Shown here: one piece after another, positions 1-9,505 of the stretch
Position numbering within the stretch: position 1 is the stretch's first letter
Layout: the number at the start of each line of letters is the position of its first letter
Assembly (NCBI RefSeq): GCF_003674065.1
Contig: NZ_RDBE01000008.1
Coordinates: 113,577-177,576 of the forward strand
Direction of reading: 5' to 3'
Origin: Nocardioides mangrovicus
Lineage (GTDB): Bacteria; Actinomycetota; Actinomycetes; Propionibacteriales; Nocardioidaceae
DNA length: 64,000 nucleotides
The notes under the pieces: generated by a model
Seen by the model: the letters and a program-made list of their open reading frames with translations, nothing else
The model's database searches: none
Told to the model about the DNA's origin: nothing
Made by a program: the position numbers and the translations under genes

Positions 1-697
1 TGGCCGAGTCGTCGTCGGCGGCGTCGTAGAGCGCCTGCACGATGGCCATGACGCACTCCTCGGCGCTGAGGTCCTCGCGGTACAGCTTCTTCAGCGAGCC
101 GCGGGCGAACACCGAGCCGGAGCCGACCGAGTGGAACGCGCGCTCCTCGTAGCGGCCGCCGGTGGCGTCGTAGCTGAAGATGCGGCCCTGGCCGGCCAGC
201 TCGTCGTAGCCGGCGAAGAGCGGGATGACGGCCAGGCCCTGCATGGCCAGGCCCAGGTTGCCGCGGATCAGCGCCGAGAGCCGGTTGGCCTTGCCGTCGA
301 CCGAGAGCGTGGTGCCCTCGATCTTCTCGTAGTGCTCGAGCTCGGTCTGGAACAGCCGGACCATCTCGATGGCGATGCCGGCCGTGCCCGCGATGCCGAC
401 GGCGGAGAGCTCGTCGGCGGGGAACACCTTCTCGATGTCGCGCTGGGCGATCACGTTGCCCGCCGTGGCCCGCCGGTCGCCGGCCATGACGACGCCGCCG
501 GACCCGTTGGCGCCGAACGTGGCCGCCACGATCGTCGTCCCGTGCGGCGCCAGCTCGGCGGCACCGCCGGGGGGACCGGGCGGCAGCGCGCGGCGCGAGG
601 GCAGCAGCTCGGGCGACTGCTCGGCGATGAACTCGGCGAAGGAGGACGTGCCGGGCCGCAGGAACGCCGGCCCCAGCCGGGGGTCGGAGGAGGTCAC
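1..697 (-). CDS. prcB: 20S proteasome subunit beta (C-terminus beyond window)
   Basis: This is the catalytic beta subunit of the actinobacterial 20S proteasome, which degrades pupylated proteins. From the GTG start at 697 the frame gives a propeptide of about 53 residues, then [11 protein letters not shown]; Thr54 should become the N-terminal nucleophile after self-cleavage. Typical beta-subunit blocks follow (GDRRATAGN, then [14 protein letters not shown]). The frame is open to base 1, so about 232 codons are seen and the end is missing; prcA probably follows beyond the window. The start lies 5 nt after the pup stop, indicating one transcript. The GTG is chosen because it restores the usual propeptide length and directly follows pup. 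Confidence 0.97.
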   Translation of the reverse strand, partial: MTSSDPRLGPAFLRPGTSSFAEFIAEQSPELLPSRRALPPGPPGGAAELAPHGTTIVAATFGANGSGGVVMAGDRRATAGNVIAQRDIEKVFPADELSAVGIAGTAGIAIEMVRLFQTELEHYEKIEGTTLSVDGKANRLSALIRGNLGLAMQGLAVIPLFAGYDELAGQGRIFSYDATGGRYEERAFHSVGSGSVFARGSLKKLYREDLSAEECVMAIVQALYDAADDDSA

Positions 698-702
698 GAG
701 GA

Positions 703-906
703 CTACTGGCCGCCCTTCTGGATGAACGACTTCACGAAGTCCTCGGCGTTGGTCTCGAGCACGTCGTCGATCTCGCCGAGGATGTCGTCGATGTCGTCGT
801 CGAGCTTCTCCTTGCGCTCGCTCACCGACGCCTCGGGTGCGGGGGCGCCGTCGACCGGCTCCTCCTCCTCGGAGGACTTGCGCGGCTGCTTCTGCTCCTG
901 GGCCAT
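703..906 (-). CDS. pup: Prokaryotic ubiquitin-like protein Pup
   Basis: Pup is the disordered 67-residue modifier attached to lysines of proteins destined for the proteasome. The sequence is acidic, with the conserved [15 protein letters not shown] coiled-coil segment that binds the ATPase ARC/Mpa, and ends in FIQKGGQ. The terminal Gln means it must be deamidated to Glu before ligation, which fits the dop gene immediately upstream. The ATG lies 6 nt after a TAGGCT hexamer (913-918), so pup may have its own leaderless promoter as well as readthrough from dop. Confidence 0.98.
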   Translation of the reverse strand: MAQEQKQPRKSSEEEEPVDGAPAPEASVSERKEKLDDDIDDILGEIDDVLETNAEDFVKSFIQKGGQ

Positions 907-912
907 GCTCCG

Positions 913-918
913 AGCCTA
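913..918 (-). promoter_or_regulatory. Minus-10 element of pup
   Basis: TAGGCT read on the minus strand, 6 nt before the pup ATG, matches the TANNNT-plus-6/7 arrangement seen before about 25 genes in this window and predicts a leaderless transcript. No RNA data are available. Confidence 0.6.
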
Positions 919-936
919 GCCGTCGGCCCGGACGGT

Positions 937-2463
937 TCAGGCAGTACTTCTGGTCAAGGCTGCGAACAGGCTCACCGCGTCGTCGCAGGAGTCGATGAGG
1001 GCGCCGACGTGGGCCCGGCTGCCCCGCAGCGGGTCGACCGTGGGCACCCGCTGCAACGACTCGTGCCCAGGCAGGTCGAAGATCACCGAGTCCCACGAGG
1101 CCGCGGCCACCGCGTCGGCGTACTTGTCCAGGCAGCGGCCGCGGAAGTAGGCGCGGGTGTCGCTCGGCGGCTCGTGCATGGCCTGCTCGACCTCGGCGTC
1201 CTCGAGCAGCCGCTTCATCCGGCCCAGCGCCACCAGCCGGTGGTAGAGCCCCTTCTGTGGACGCAGGTCGGAGTACTGCAGGTCGATCATCGCCAGCTTG
1301 GCGTCGTCCCACTCGAGGCCGTCGCGGTCGCGGTACTGCTCGAGCAGCCGCAGCTTGGCCACCCAGTCCAGCTCGTCGGCGCACTCCATCGGGTCGCGCT
1401 CGAGCCGGGTCAGCACCGACTCCCACCGTTCGAGCACGTCGCGCGTCTGCCGGTCGACGTCGCCGCCCAGCGTCTGGTCGACGTACGCCTGGGCGCGGTG
1501 CAGGTACTCCCACTGCAGCTGCACGGCGGTGAGCCGGCGACCGTCGTGGAGCTCGAGCAGGTGGCTCAGCCCGGGGTCGTGGGAGACCTCGTGCAGCGTC
1601 TGCACCGGACGCCGCACGGCCAGCTCGGCCTCGAGGAAGCGGTCCTCGATCATGGCCAGCACCAAGGAGGTGGTGCCGACCTTGAGGTAGGTCGAGGTCT
1701 CGGCCAGGTTGGCGTCGCCGATGATGACGTGCAGCCGGCGGTACTTGCCCGGGTCGGCGTGCGGCTCGTCGCGGGTGTTGATGATCGGCCGCTTCAGGGT
1801 CGTCTCCAGGCCGACCTCGACCTCGAAGAAGTCCGCGCGCTGGCTGATCTGGAACCCGACGCCGCGCCCGTCCTGCCCCAGGCCGACCCGGCCCGCCCCG
1901 CACACGACCTGGCGGCTGACGAAGAACGGGGTGAGGTTCTTGACGATGTCGGCGAACGGCGTCGCCCGGCGCATCAGGTAGTTCTCGTGGCTGCCGTAGG
2001 AGGCGCCCTTGTTGTCGGTGTTGTTCTTGTAGAGCACGATCTCGGGCTCGCCCGTGGCCTGGCCGTTGGCCGCGGCGAACCGGCAGGCGTCGAGTGCCAC
2101 CTGCTCCCCCGCCTTGTCCCACAGCACGATGTCGCGCGGGGTGGTGCACTCCGGCGTGGAGTACTCCGGGTGCGCGTGGTCGACGTAGAGCCGCGCGCCG
2201 TTGGTGAGGATGACGTTGGCCAGACCCAGGTCCTCGTCGGTGAGCTGGCTGGCGTCGGCGACCTGGCGCGACATGTCGAAGCCGCGGGCGTCGCGCAGCG
2301 GCGACTCCTCCTCGAAGTCCCACCGCGCCCGCCGGGCGCGCACCGAGGAGCTGGCGTAGGCGTTGACGACGCGGGAGCTGGCCACCATCGGGTTCGCGAG
2401 CGGCTGGCCCTGGACCGAGATGCCGAACTCGGTCTCGGTTCCCATCACCCGTCGGACGCTCAC
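937..2463 (-). CDS. dop: Pup deamidase/depupylase Dop
   Basis: Dop converts the C-terminal Gln of Pup to Glu and can also remove Pup from substrates. The 508-residue protein begins [17 protein letters not shown], the glutamine-synthetase-like fold opening of the Dop/PafA family with its ATP/Mg-binding Glu pair. Further family blocks are [13 protein letters not shown] and [17 protein letters not shown]. The gene is Dop rather than the ligase PafA because of these blocks, the position directly before pup, and the Gln-ending Pup. The GTG start at 2463 follows a TAGGCT hexamer (2470-2475) with a 6-nt spacer, so leaderless translation is likely. The upstream neighbour is divergent. Confidence 0.96.
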   Translation of the reverse strand: MSVRRVMGTETEFGISVQGQPLANPMVASSRVVNAYASSSVRARRARWDFEEESPLRDARGFDMSRQVADASQLTDEDLGLANVILTNGARLYVDHAHPEYSTPECTTPRDIVLWDKAGEQVALDACRFAAANGQATGEPEIVLYKNNTDNKGASYGSHENYLMRRATPFADIVKNLTPFFVSRQVVCGAGRVGLGQDGRGVGFQISQRADFFEVEVGLETTLKRPIINTRDEPHADPGKYRRLHVIIGDANLAETSTYLKVGTTSLVLAMIEDRFLEAELAVRRPVQTLHEVSHDPGLSHLLELHDGRRLTAVQLQWEYLHRAQAYVDQTLGGDVDRQTRDVLERWESVLTRLERDPMECADELDWVAKLRLLEQYRDRDGLEWDDAKLAMIDLQYSDLRPQKGLYHRLVALGRMKRLLEDAEVEQAMHEPPSDTRAYFRGRCLDKYADAVAAASWDSVIFDLPGHESLQRVPTVDPLRGSRAHVGALIDSCDDAVSLFAALTRSTA

Positions 2464-2568
2464 CCGGCGAGCCTACGGGGAGCGGATTTACGAGACCCGA
2501 ACAGGCCGATATGGGGTTACTCGGTTAGGTTGCTGCCGCCCACTTCTGACGGGGGAAGGTCTCCACAC

Positions 2569-3915
2569 GTGCTTCACAAGAGCTGGTTCCTGCGCGCCCT
2601 GGCGCTCTGCCTGATGGCCGGCGGCCTCGTCGCCGCCGAAGGCTCGGCCGGGACGGCGGCGCCCACCGCGACCCGTGTGGTCCGGGGGTACTACACGCCG
2701 CCGGACGGGACCAAGTTCAACTACCCGTACTCGAGCTCGAAGCAGCGCAACAAGATCCGCAACCACGTGCTGCGCACCGTCAACGCGACCCCGACCGGCG
2801 GGTCCATCCACATCGCCGCCTTCTCGGTCAACGACCAGACCCTGGTCAACGCCTTGATCCGGGCCAAGCGACGCGGCGTCGCCGTCCAGGTGATCGCCAA
2901 CAAGCACACCCTGACCGGCAACAAGAAGTTCGCGCCGTCGAAGTCCTTCCGCATGCTGCGCAAGAAGCTCGGCCACAACGTCCACCGCCGCGGCTGGAGC
3001 GACGAGCGCGTCAGCTTCGCGAAGGTGTGCGACAAGTCCTGCCGCGGCAAGGGCGGCAACGTGCACTACAAGATGTTCCTGTTCTCCAGCGCGGGCGGGC
3101 GCCACGGCACCAACAAGCAGTGGATCACGATGATGGGCTCGCCCAACCTCACCACCTTCGCCGCCCGGGGCCAGTGGAACCACCTCACCACCGCCAGCGG
3201 CGACCAGGCGCGCTACGACGCCTACCTCAACATGTTCGAGCAGATGAAGCTCGACCGCAGCCAGGGGTCGAACCAGTACCAGGACCTCACCTCGATCAAC
3301 CCCGAGACCTGGTTCTTCCCCAAGCCCGGCACCACCGCCGCCACCGACCCGCTGGTGCGCGGCCTGGACCAGATCCGCTGCACCGGACTGACCCAGGGCT
3401 ACGGCCGCAACGGGCGCACCTTCATCCGCATCGGGGCCTACACCTGGTACGACACGCGCGGCACCTGGCTGGCCAAGAAGGTCCGGTCGCTGTGGAACGC
3501 CGGCTGCGACATCGCCATCGAGTACTCGATCATGGGCAACAAGGCCAAGAAGATCCTGTACAGCCCGAGCGGACGGGGCCGGATCCCGATGCGCCAGGTG
3601 GGCACGTACGCCAAGGACGGCACGATCTTGACCTACGACCACGCCAAGTACGTGACCGTCAACGGTGCGGTGGGCGACAGCAACGGGGCGTCCATCACCT
3701 GGGCCGGCACGACCAACTTCTCCAACCTGGGGTTCTACTCCGACGACTTCACCCAGGTGTGGCGCAACTGGGCCACCTACCGGGCCTTCGCGAACGACTT
3801 CTACCGGGTCTGGCGCGGCCCGCACGCCCGGGTGCCCTCGCCCACCAGCCGCGTGCCGGCGAACATCGAGGGCCGGGTCGGCACCGGGCGCTACCAGAAC
3901 CTGGAGGCGAGCTGA
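2569..3915 (+). CDS. Secreted phospholipase D-like protein (paralogue 1)
   Basis: A 448-residue secreted member of the phospholipase D superfamily; the substrate is unknown. An N-terminal signal peptide (LRALALCLMAGGLVAAEGSAG) is followed by two PLD half-domains. Half 1 has His166 and Lys168 (VHYKMFLFSS, then GSPNLT); half 2 has His358 and Lys360 (DHAKYVTVN, then GTTNFS). The Asp of the usual HxKxxxxD motif is Ser or Asn in both halves, so the motif is atypical although the catalytic His and Lys remain. A Cys pair (KVCDKSCRGKGG) just before half 1 suggests a disulfide. The GTG start has a GGGGGAAGG ribosome site about 9 nt upstream and a TAGGTT minus-10 at 2526-2531. A close paralogue follows. 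Confidence 0.85.
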   Translation: MLHKSWFLRALALCLMAGGLVAAEGSAGTAAPTATRVVRGYYTPPDGTKFNYPYSSSKQRNKIRNHVLRTVNATPTGGSIHIAAFSVNDQTLVNALIRAKRRGVAVQVIANKHTLTGNKKFAPSKSFRMLRKKLGHNVHRRGWSDERVSFAKVCDKSCRGKGGNVHYKMFLFSSAGGRHGTNKQWITMMGSPNLTTFAARGQWNHLTTASGDQARYDAYLNMFEQMKLDRSQGSNQYQDLTSINPETWFFPKPGTTAATDPLVRGLDQIRCTGLTQGYGRNGRTFIRIGAYTWYDTRGTWLAKKVRSLWNAGCDIAIEYSIMGNKAKKILYSPSGRGRIPMRQVGTYAKDGTILTYDHAKYVTVNGAVGDSNGASITWAGTTNFSNLGFYSDDFTQVWRNWATYRAFANDFYRVWRGPHARVPSPTSRVPANIEGRVGTGRYQNLEAS

Positions 3916-4064
3916 TGGCCCGCGCCCCCCTCTCCGGGGTGTGTTTTGTAACGAGTCCGCGTTTCCTGACGCTTCTCAAGTGACCCGCCACTAACATGTA
4001 GCGGCGCCTGCCGGGGGATCCCCGTCCCGGGAAGGCGAGGTATTCCGGGGTCTGAACGGATCAC

Positions 4065-5462
4065 ATGACGAAGAACAAGCGTGGCCTCATCGGTACCGGG
4101 GGGCTCATCGCTCTCCTGCTCGTCGTGACCGGCCTGACCGGTGCCGGCGTGTCGTCGGCCCAGGCGGCCACCAGTGCCAAGCCGAAGCACAACAAGACCG
4201 GCCACTACTCGCCACCCAACGGCGCGATCTTCAACTACCCATTCTCGGGCAAGAAGAACCGCTACCGCATCCGCACCCACGTCCTGAAGACCATCAAGTC
4301 GGTGCCCCCGGGCGGCCAGATCCGCATCGCGGCCTACTCGGTCAACGACAACACCACCGTCGACGCCCTCATCGCCGCCAAGCGGCGCGGGGTGAGCGTC
4401 CAGGTCGTCGTGAACAGCCACAACGTGCACGGCACCGAGTACCACGGCTCATCGCCGTCGTTCATCCGGCTCATGCACACCCTCGGCCAGCGGATCCACC
4501 GCAAGGGCGTCGCCGACGACCGGGTCAGCTTCGCCAAGTACTGCCGCAAGTCCTGTCGCGGCAAGGGCGGCAACGTGCACTACAAGATGTTTTTGTTCTC
4601 CAGCGCGGGCAGCAAGAACCTGGTCACGATGGTCGGCTCGCCGAACCTGACGACCCTCGCCGCTCAGGGTCAGTGGAACCACCTGATCACCTACAGCGGC
4701 AACCCCACGACGTGGGCCTACTACAACACCATGTTCAACGAGATGAAGATCGACAAGCCGCAGCCGCACCCGTACCGGGTCTACGGCCCGACGCAGGGCG
4801 TCACCCCGGAGACCTGGTTCTTCCCCCGCCCCGGCACGCAGGCCGGCGACGACCCGCTGGCCGTGGCCATGAAGAAGATCCAGTGCACCGGTGTCTCGTC
4901 GCCCTACGGCTCGGGCGGCCGCACGGTCATCCGCATCGGCCAGTACGCCTGGTACGGGGCCCGCGGCAACTGGCTGGCCAAGGACGTCCGGGCGCTGTGG
5001 AACCAGGGCTGCAACATCAAGCTCGAGACCGCCGTCCTCGGCCCCACCGCGCGCGCCATCTTGCGCAACCACTCCGGCCGGGGCGCGATCCCGACGCGGG
5101 AGACCGGCAGCTGGAGCAAGACCACCGGCCGGCCGCTGACCTACAACCACTCCAAGTACATGACCGTCAGCGGCATCTACGACGGTCAGCCGCAGACCAT
5201 CACCTGGGTGGGCACCACCAACTGGTCGACGCTCGGCTTCTACTCCGACGACATGACCCAGGTGTGGTCCTCGATCGACCCGATCGCGAACGACCCCTAC
5301 CCCTACCCGGGCTCGATGTACGCCGACTTCGTGAAGAACTTCAACAAGATCTGGCGAGGTCCGCAGACGCACCTGCCGCAGTCGCACCACACGATCACCG
5401 TGACCGGCCGCGTCAGCGAGCTGTTCCACGGCGACGACGGGGTCCTGCTCGGCGAGGACTGA
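4065..5462 (+). CDS. Secreted phospholipase D-like protein (paralogue 2)
   Basis: A 465-residue tandem paralogue of the preceding gene, with a clear signal peptide (GLIALLLVVTGLTGAGVSSAQA) and the same two-half PLD architecture. His172/Lys174 (VHYKMFLFSS) and His362/Lys364 (NHSKYMTVS) are kept, and the HKD Asp is again replaced by Ser. The Cys pair CRKSCRGKGG is conserved. Shared blocks such as IAA(F/Y)SVND, TPETWFFP and GFYSDD(F/M)TQVW show an old duplication. It is separated from paralogue 1 by 149 nt with a possible promoter and small hairpins, and ends at a strong hairpin terminator. The true function (phospholipase, nuclease or non-enzymatic) cannot be told from sequence. Confidence 0.84.
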   Translation: MTKNKRGLIGTGGLIALLLVVTGLTGAGVSSAQAATSAKPKHNKTGHYSPPNGAIFNYPFSGKKNRYRIRTHVLKTIKSVPPGGQIRIAAYSVNDNTTVDALIAAKRRGVSVQVVVNSHNVHGTEYHGSSPSFIRLMHTLGQRIHRKGVADDRVSFAKYCRKSCRGKGGNVHYKMFLFSSAGSKNLVTMVGSPNLTTLAAQGQWNHLITYSGNPTTWAYYNTMFNEMKIDKPQPHPYRVYGPTQGVTPETWFFPRPGTQAGDDPLAVAMKKIQCTGVSSPYGSGGRTVIRIGQYAWYGARGNWLAKDVRALWNQGCNIKLETAVLGPTARAILRNHSGRGAIPTRETGSWSKTTGRPLTYNHSKYMTVSGIYDGQPQTITWVGTTNWSTLGFYSDDMTQVWSSIDPIANDPYPYPGSMYADFVKNFNKIWRGPQTHLPQSHHTITVTGRVSELFHGDDGVLLGED

Positions 5463-5478
5463 GCCGCCCGGCCCTTCA

Positions 5479-5524
5479 GACGACGATCCCCCAACCACCG
5501 CGTGGTGGTCGGGGGATCGTCGTC
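5479..5524. terminator. Bidirectional hairpin terminator
   Basis: A 21-bp inverted repeat (5479-5499 with 5504-5524) has one A-C mismatch and a 4-nt GCGT loop. It sits between the convergent PLD-like gene and arc, 16 nt after the PLD stop and 54 nt after the arc stop. No U-tract follows, as is common for actinobacterial stem-only terminators. Confidence 0.85.
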
Positions 5525-5577
5525 TCAGTCGGGCCCGCAGCCGACGCCGGCTCTCGGGTACCGGCTCGAAGTACCGG

Positions 5578-7320
5578 CTAGAGGTACTGGCCGGTGTTGC
5601 TCACGTTGTCGATCGAGCGGCCGGGCTCGGTGCCCTGCTTGCCGGTGATCAGCGTGCGGATGAACACGATCCGCTCGCCCTTCTTGCCCGAGATCCGCGC
5701 CCAGTCGTCGGGGTTGGTGGTGTTGGGCAGGTCCTCGTTCTCCTTGAACTCATCGACGCAGGCCTGCAGCAGGTGCTGCACCCGCAGGCCCTTCTGCGCG
5801 TCGTCGAGCTGGGCGTCGAGGTAATCCTTGATGGCCATCTTCTTGGCCCGGTCGACGATGTTCTGGATCATCGCCCCGGAGTTGAAGTCCTTGAAGTACA
5901 AGACCTCCTTGTCGCCGTTGGCGTAGGTGACCTCCAAGAACCGGTTCTCGTCGGACTCGGTGTACATCCGTTCGACGGTGGCCTGGATCATGCCGGCCAC
6001 CGCGGAGCCCTTGTCGCCGCCGAACTCGGCGACGTCGTCGGTGTGCAGCGGCAGCGTGGGCGTGAGGTACTTGCTGAAGATGTCGCGCGCGGACTCCGCG
6101 TCGGGGCGCTCGATCTTGATCTTCACGTCGAGCCGGCCGGGGCGCAGGATCGCGGGGTCGATCATGTCCTCGCGATTCGAGGCGCCGATGACCAGCACGT
6201 TCTCCAGCAGCTCGACGCCGTCGATCTCGCTGAGCAGCTGCGGCACGATCGTGTTCTCCACATCGGAGGAGACCCCGGAGCCGCGGGTGCGGAACAGCGA
6301 GTCCATCTCGTCGAAGAACACGATGACCGGGGTGCCCTCGCTGGCCTTCTCCCGGGCCCGCTGGAAGACCAGCCGGATGTGCCGCTCGGTCTCGCCGACG
6401 TACTTGTTCAGCAGCTCCGGGCCCTTGATGTTGAGGAAGTAGGACTTCCCCTCCGAGCCGGTCTTGGCCGCGACCTTCTTGGCCAGGCTGTTGGCCACGG
6501 CCTTGGCGATGAGCGTCTTGCCGCAGCCGGGCGGGCCGTAGAGCAGCACGCCCTTGGGCGGCTTGAGCTCGTGCTCCTTGAACAGGTCGGGATAGAGGTA
6601 GGGAAGCTCCACGGCGTCGCGGATCTGCTCGATCTGGTTGAACAGGCCGCCGATGGAGTCGTAGGCGATGTCGGGGACCTCCTCGAGCACCAGCTCCTCG
6701 ACCTCCGACTTCGGCACCCGCTCGTAGACGTACCCGGCGCGGGCGTCGAGCAGCAGCGAGTCGCCGGCGCGCAGCGCGATCTCGCGCAGCGGCTCGGCCA
6801 GGCGCACGACGCGCTCCTCGTCGGCGTTGGCGATGACCAGGGCGCGCTCGCCGTCGGCGAGCAGCTCCTTGAACATCACCACCTCGCCGACCTCCTCGAA
6901 GGCGCAGGCGGCGACCACGTTGAGGGCCTCGTTGAGCATGACCTCCTGACCCTTGGTCAAGGTGTCGAGGTCGACGCTGGGGCTGACGTTGACGCGCAGC
7001 TTGCGGCCGCCGGTGAACACGTCGACGGAGTCGTCGTCGTTGCGGGACAAGAAGGTGCCGAAGCCGGTGGGCGGCTGCGCCAGCCGGTCGACCTCCTCCT
7101 TCAGCGTCGTGATCTGGTCACGAGCCTCGCGCAGGGTCTGGGCCAGCCGCTCGTTCTGCGACGTCACGGCGGCCAGGGAGCGCTGGGTCTCCACCAGCCG
7201 CTGCTCGAGGCCGCGGTGCGAGCCGGGGGCGTCGACAAGGCGGCGCCGGAGGTCGCCCACCTCGGATTCCAGGTAGCGGACCTGCTCGCGCAGGTGTTCG
7301 GTCTCGGATGCCTCGCTCAT
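5578..7320 (-). CDS. arc: Proteasome-associated AAA+ ATPase ARC (Mpa)
   Basis: ARC/Mpa is the hexameric unfoldase that captures Pup and feeds substrates into the 20S core. The 580-residue protein has an N-terminal coiled coil (about residues 1-75), OB domains (about 85-230) and an AAA+ module with Walker A GPPGCGKT (Lys268), Walker [10 protein letters not shown] and RPGRLD arginine-finger region. It ends GQYL, the C-terminal motif with penultimate Tyr that docks to the proteasome alpha ring. The ATG overlaps the trmI stop by 4 nt (ATGA), indicating translational coupling. The two PLD-like genes separate it from dop. Confidence 0.97.
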   Translation of the reverse strand: MSEASETEHLREQVRYLESEVGDLRRRLVDAPGSHRGLEQRLVETQRSLAAVTSQNERLAQTLREARDQITTLKEEVDRLAQPPTGFGTFLSRNDDDSVDVFTGGRKLRVNVSPSVDLDTLTKGQEVMLNEALNVVAACAFEEVGEVVMFKELLADGERALVIANADEERVVRLAEPLREIALRAGDSLLLDARAGYVYERVPKSEVEELVLEEVPDIAYDSIGGLFNQIEQIRDAVELPYLYPDLFKEHELKPPKGVLLYGPPGCGKTLIAKAVANSLAKKVAAKTGSEGKSYFLNIKGPELLNKYVGETERHIRLVFQRAREKASEGTPVIVFFDEMDSLFRTRGSGVSSDVENTIVPQLLSEIDGVELLENVLVIGASNREDMIDPAILRPGRLDVKIKIERPDAESARDIFSKYLTPTLPLHTDDVAEFGGDKGSAVAGMIQATVERMYTESDENRFLEVTYANGDKEVLYFKDFNSGAMIQNIVDRAKKMAIKDYLDAQLDDAQKGLRVQHLLQACVDEFKENEDLPNTTNPDDWARISGKKGERIVFIRTLITGKQGTEPGRSIDNVSNTGQYL

Positions 7321-8297
7321 GTCTGACCACTCCCGCCGCTGCGTGGGCTTGGGCGCGTGCCCGTGCCTGACGTTTCGAGCCTACCCGCCGCCGGCAGCGG
7401 ACCGTCGTAGTCCTCGCCGTACGCGCCGGGGGCGGGGCGTCGCTTGCGCATCGGGGCCCGCTGGCCGGGCGCCATGCGCCGGGCGGTGACCAGGAAGCCG
7501 GTGTGTCCGTTCATCCGGTGGCTGGGCCGCACCGCGAGACCCTCGACGTGCCAGTCGCGCACCAGGGTCTCCCAGGGCTGCGGCTCGGTGAACTCGCCGT
7601 GGGCGCGCAGCGTCTCGACCACCCGGCCCAGCTGGGTGGTGGTGGCCACATAGGCGCAGACCAGGCCGCCGGCGCGCAGGGCGGAGGCAGCGACGTCGAC
7701 GCACTCCCAAGGCGCCAGCATGTCGAGCACGATCCGGTCGACACTGTGGTCGCCGACGAGGCCGGGCATCGTCTCGGCGAGGTCGCCGACGTGCAGCTGC
7801 CACGCGGGATGCTCGCCGGAGAAGAACTGCTCGACGTTGCGGCGGGCGACCGCAGCGAACTCCTCGCGTCGCTCGAAGGAGATCACCCTGCCCTCCGCGC
7901 CGACCGCGCGCAGCAGCGAGCAGGTCAGCGCGCCGGAACCGACACCGGCCTCGACCACGACCGCCCCGGGGAAGACGTCGGCCATCGCGACGATCTGGGC
8001 GGCGTCCTTGGGGTAGACGACCGCGGCCCCGCGCGGCATCGAGACCACGAACTCGGCCAGCAGCGGCCGGAACACCAGGTACTCCGCGCCCCCGGTGGAG
8101 GTGACGGTGAAGCCCTCCTCGCGACCGATGAGGTCGTCGTGGGCGATGGCGCCCTTGTTGGTGAAGAACTGCTGCTCGGCGGCGAGCCGCAGGTTGTGCT
8201 TGCGGCCCTTGCTGTCGAGCAGCCGGACCCACTCCCCTTCGCTCAGCGGACCGCTGCGGACTCCGGAGAGGGATGGCACGGGCGAGGCTTCGGACAC
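7317..8297 (-). CDS. trmI: tRNA (adenine-58-N1)-methyltransferase TrmI
   Basis: TrmI makes m1A58 in the T-loop of tRNAs using SAM. The 326-residue protein has an N-terminal beta-rich domain, then a Rossmann methyltransferase with the SAM loop [20 protein letters not shown] and the catalytic-region block LDMLAPWE. The C-terminal tail (about 45 residues) is Pro/Arg/Gly-rich and likely disordered. The GTG start is 6 nt after TAGTCT (8304-8309); this minus-10 contains the stop codon of the upstream protease gene. It is followed by arc with a 4-nt overlap, the usual actinobacterial arrangement. Confidence 0.95.
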   Translation of the reverse strand: MSEASPVPSLSGVRSGPLSEGEWVRLLDSKGRKHNLRLAAEQQFFTNKGAIAHDDLIGREEGFTVTSTGGAEYLVFRPLLAEFVVSMPRGAAVVYPKDAAQIVAMADVFPGAVVVEAGVGSGALTCSLLRAVGAEGRVISFERREEFAAVARRNVEQFFSGEHPAWQLHVGDLAETMPGLVGDHSVDRIVLDMLAPWECVDVAASALRAGGLVCAYVATTTQLGRVVETLRAHGEFTEPQPWETLVRDWHVEGLAVRPSHRMNGHTGFLVTARRMAPGQRAPMRKRRPAPGAYGEDYDGPLPAAGRLETSGTGTRPSPRSGGSGQT

Positions 8298-8306
8298 CCG
8301 GTGAGA

Positions 8307-9482
8307 CTAACGACCCGTCTCCTCCTCGGGCGCCGGGCGGCCCTGTCGGACGGCGGCGAACGCCCGCTCCACGTCGGCGACCGAGAGCACCCCGAAGACC
8401 TCGCCGTCGGGGTCGAGCAGCAGGTACTCCGAGGCGGGGTGCTCGGTGATCGCGCGGATCAGGTCCTCCCCGACCAGGTCGGCGGAGATCCGCATGCCGG
8501 GTTCGACGGCGCGGGCCAGGCTCGAGGTCGGCACCCAGGGGCGCCGCTCCACGGGCATCGCCTGCAGCGCCCGCTCGTCGACCAGCCCCACCACGCCGCC
8601 GGTGGTGGCGATGGTGGCGATGCCGCCGGCGCGGGCGTCCTGCGCACGGCGCACGGCCTCGGAGACCGGCAGGTCCTCGGGCACCTCCAGCAGCCGGCGG
8701 GCCAGGGGCCGCGCCGCGAGGCCGGGCAGCCGGCGACGCATCCGGGCGTGGACGAGGGAGGCGGTGGCCCCGCCCCACAGGAACACGCCGATCATCACCG
8801 CGACGACCATGTCGACCACGTCGGGCGGACGCTGCAGCACGATGACCACGAAGACCGGCCACGCCACCACCAGCACCGCCGCCACGCGCCCGCCCCAGGC
8901 GGCCACGACGGTGGCGCGGTCGGGGCCGGTGCCCAGGCCCCACAGCACGGCGCGCAGCACGCGGCCGCCGTCGAGCGGCAGACCGGGGACCAGGTTCAGC
9001 ACCCCGACGACCAGGTTGGTGGTGGCCAGCGCGTCGACGGCCAGGCCGACCAGCCCGTCCGGTGTCACGAAGGCCAGCCCCAGCGAGACGCCGCCGACGG
9101 CCAGCGACGTTAGCGGCCCGACGACGGCGATCACCAGCTCGGCGCGGGCCGACGGCGCCTCGGACTCCAGCTGGGTGGCGCCGCCGAGGAAGTGGATGCT
9201 GATCGAGCGCACAGTGAGCCCGTAGTGACGGGCCGCGATCGCGTGGGAGGCCTCGTGCAGCAGCACCGAGAGGTACAGCAGCACCGCGAAGGCCAGCCCG
9301 GCCACGTAGGTCAGCCAGCCCAGCCCCGGCGCGACGGAGGAGATCCGCGGCGCCATGCCGACGGCGATGAGGAGCGCGACCAGCAGCCACGAGGCCTGCA
9401 CCACGACGTCGATGCCGGCGATCTGTCCCAGCCGGACGGTGCCCGCCGGAAGCGGGTCGCGCTGGTCGGCCGGCCCGGTCAC
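8307..9482 (-). CDS. Site-2 protease (M50) with tandem CBS domains, Rip3-like
   Basis: An intramembrane zinc metalloprotease of family M50; such enzymes cleave membrane-anchored regulators. The 391-residue protein has about six membrane segments, the zinc motif HEASH (His76, Glu77, His80) and the second motif NLVPGLPLDGGR. The C-terminal third (about residues 245-380) is a CBS pair that probably senses a nucleotide ligand. Family members with this architecture include mycobacterial Rip3. The GTG start at 9482 lies 6 nt from a TAGCGT minus-10 shared with the divergent nuclease gene. The substrate cannot be inferred. Confidence 0.92.
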   Translation of the reverse strand: MTGPADQRDPLPAGTVRLGQIAGIDVVVQASWLLVALLIAVGMAPRISSVAPGLGWLTYVAGLAFAVLLYLSVLLHEASHAIAARHYGLTVRSISIHFLGGATQLESEAPSARAELVIAVVGPLTSLAVGGVSLGLAFVTPDGLVGLAVDALATTNLVVGVLNLVPGLPLDGGRVLRAVLWGLGTGPDRATVVAAWGGRVAAVLVVAWPVFVVIVLQRPPDVVDMVVAVMIGVFLWGGATASLVHARMRRRLPGLAARPLARRLLEVPEDLPVSEAVRRAQDARAGGIATIATTGGVVGLVDERALQAMPVERRPWVPTSSLARAVEPGMRISADLVGEDLIRAITEHPASEYLLLDPDGEVFGVLSVADVERAFAAVRQGRPAPEEETGR

Positions 9483-9488
9483 CCCCTC

Positions 9489-9498
9489 ACGCTAGCGT
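9489..9498. promoter_or_regulatory. Symmetric bidirectional minus-10 (M50 protease / RecB-like)
   Basis: The perfect palindrome ACGCTAGCGT contains TAGCGT on each strand, the two hexamers sharing the central TA. Spacers of 6 nt (to GTG 9482) and 7 nt (to GTG 9506) put both transcription starts at the start codons. This is a sequence-based prediction. Confidence 0.6.
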
Positions 9499-9505
9499 GA
9501 GGCAG

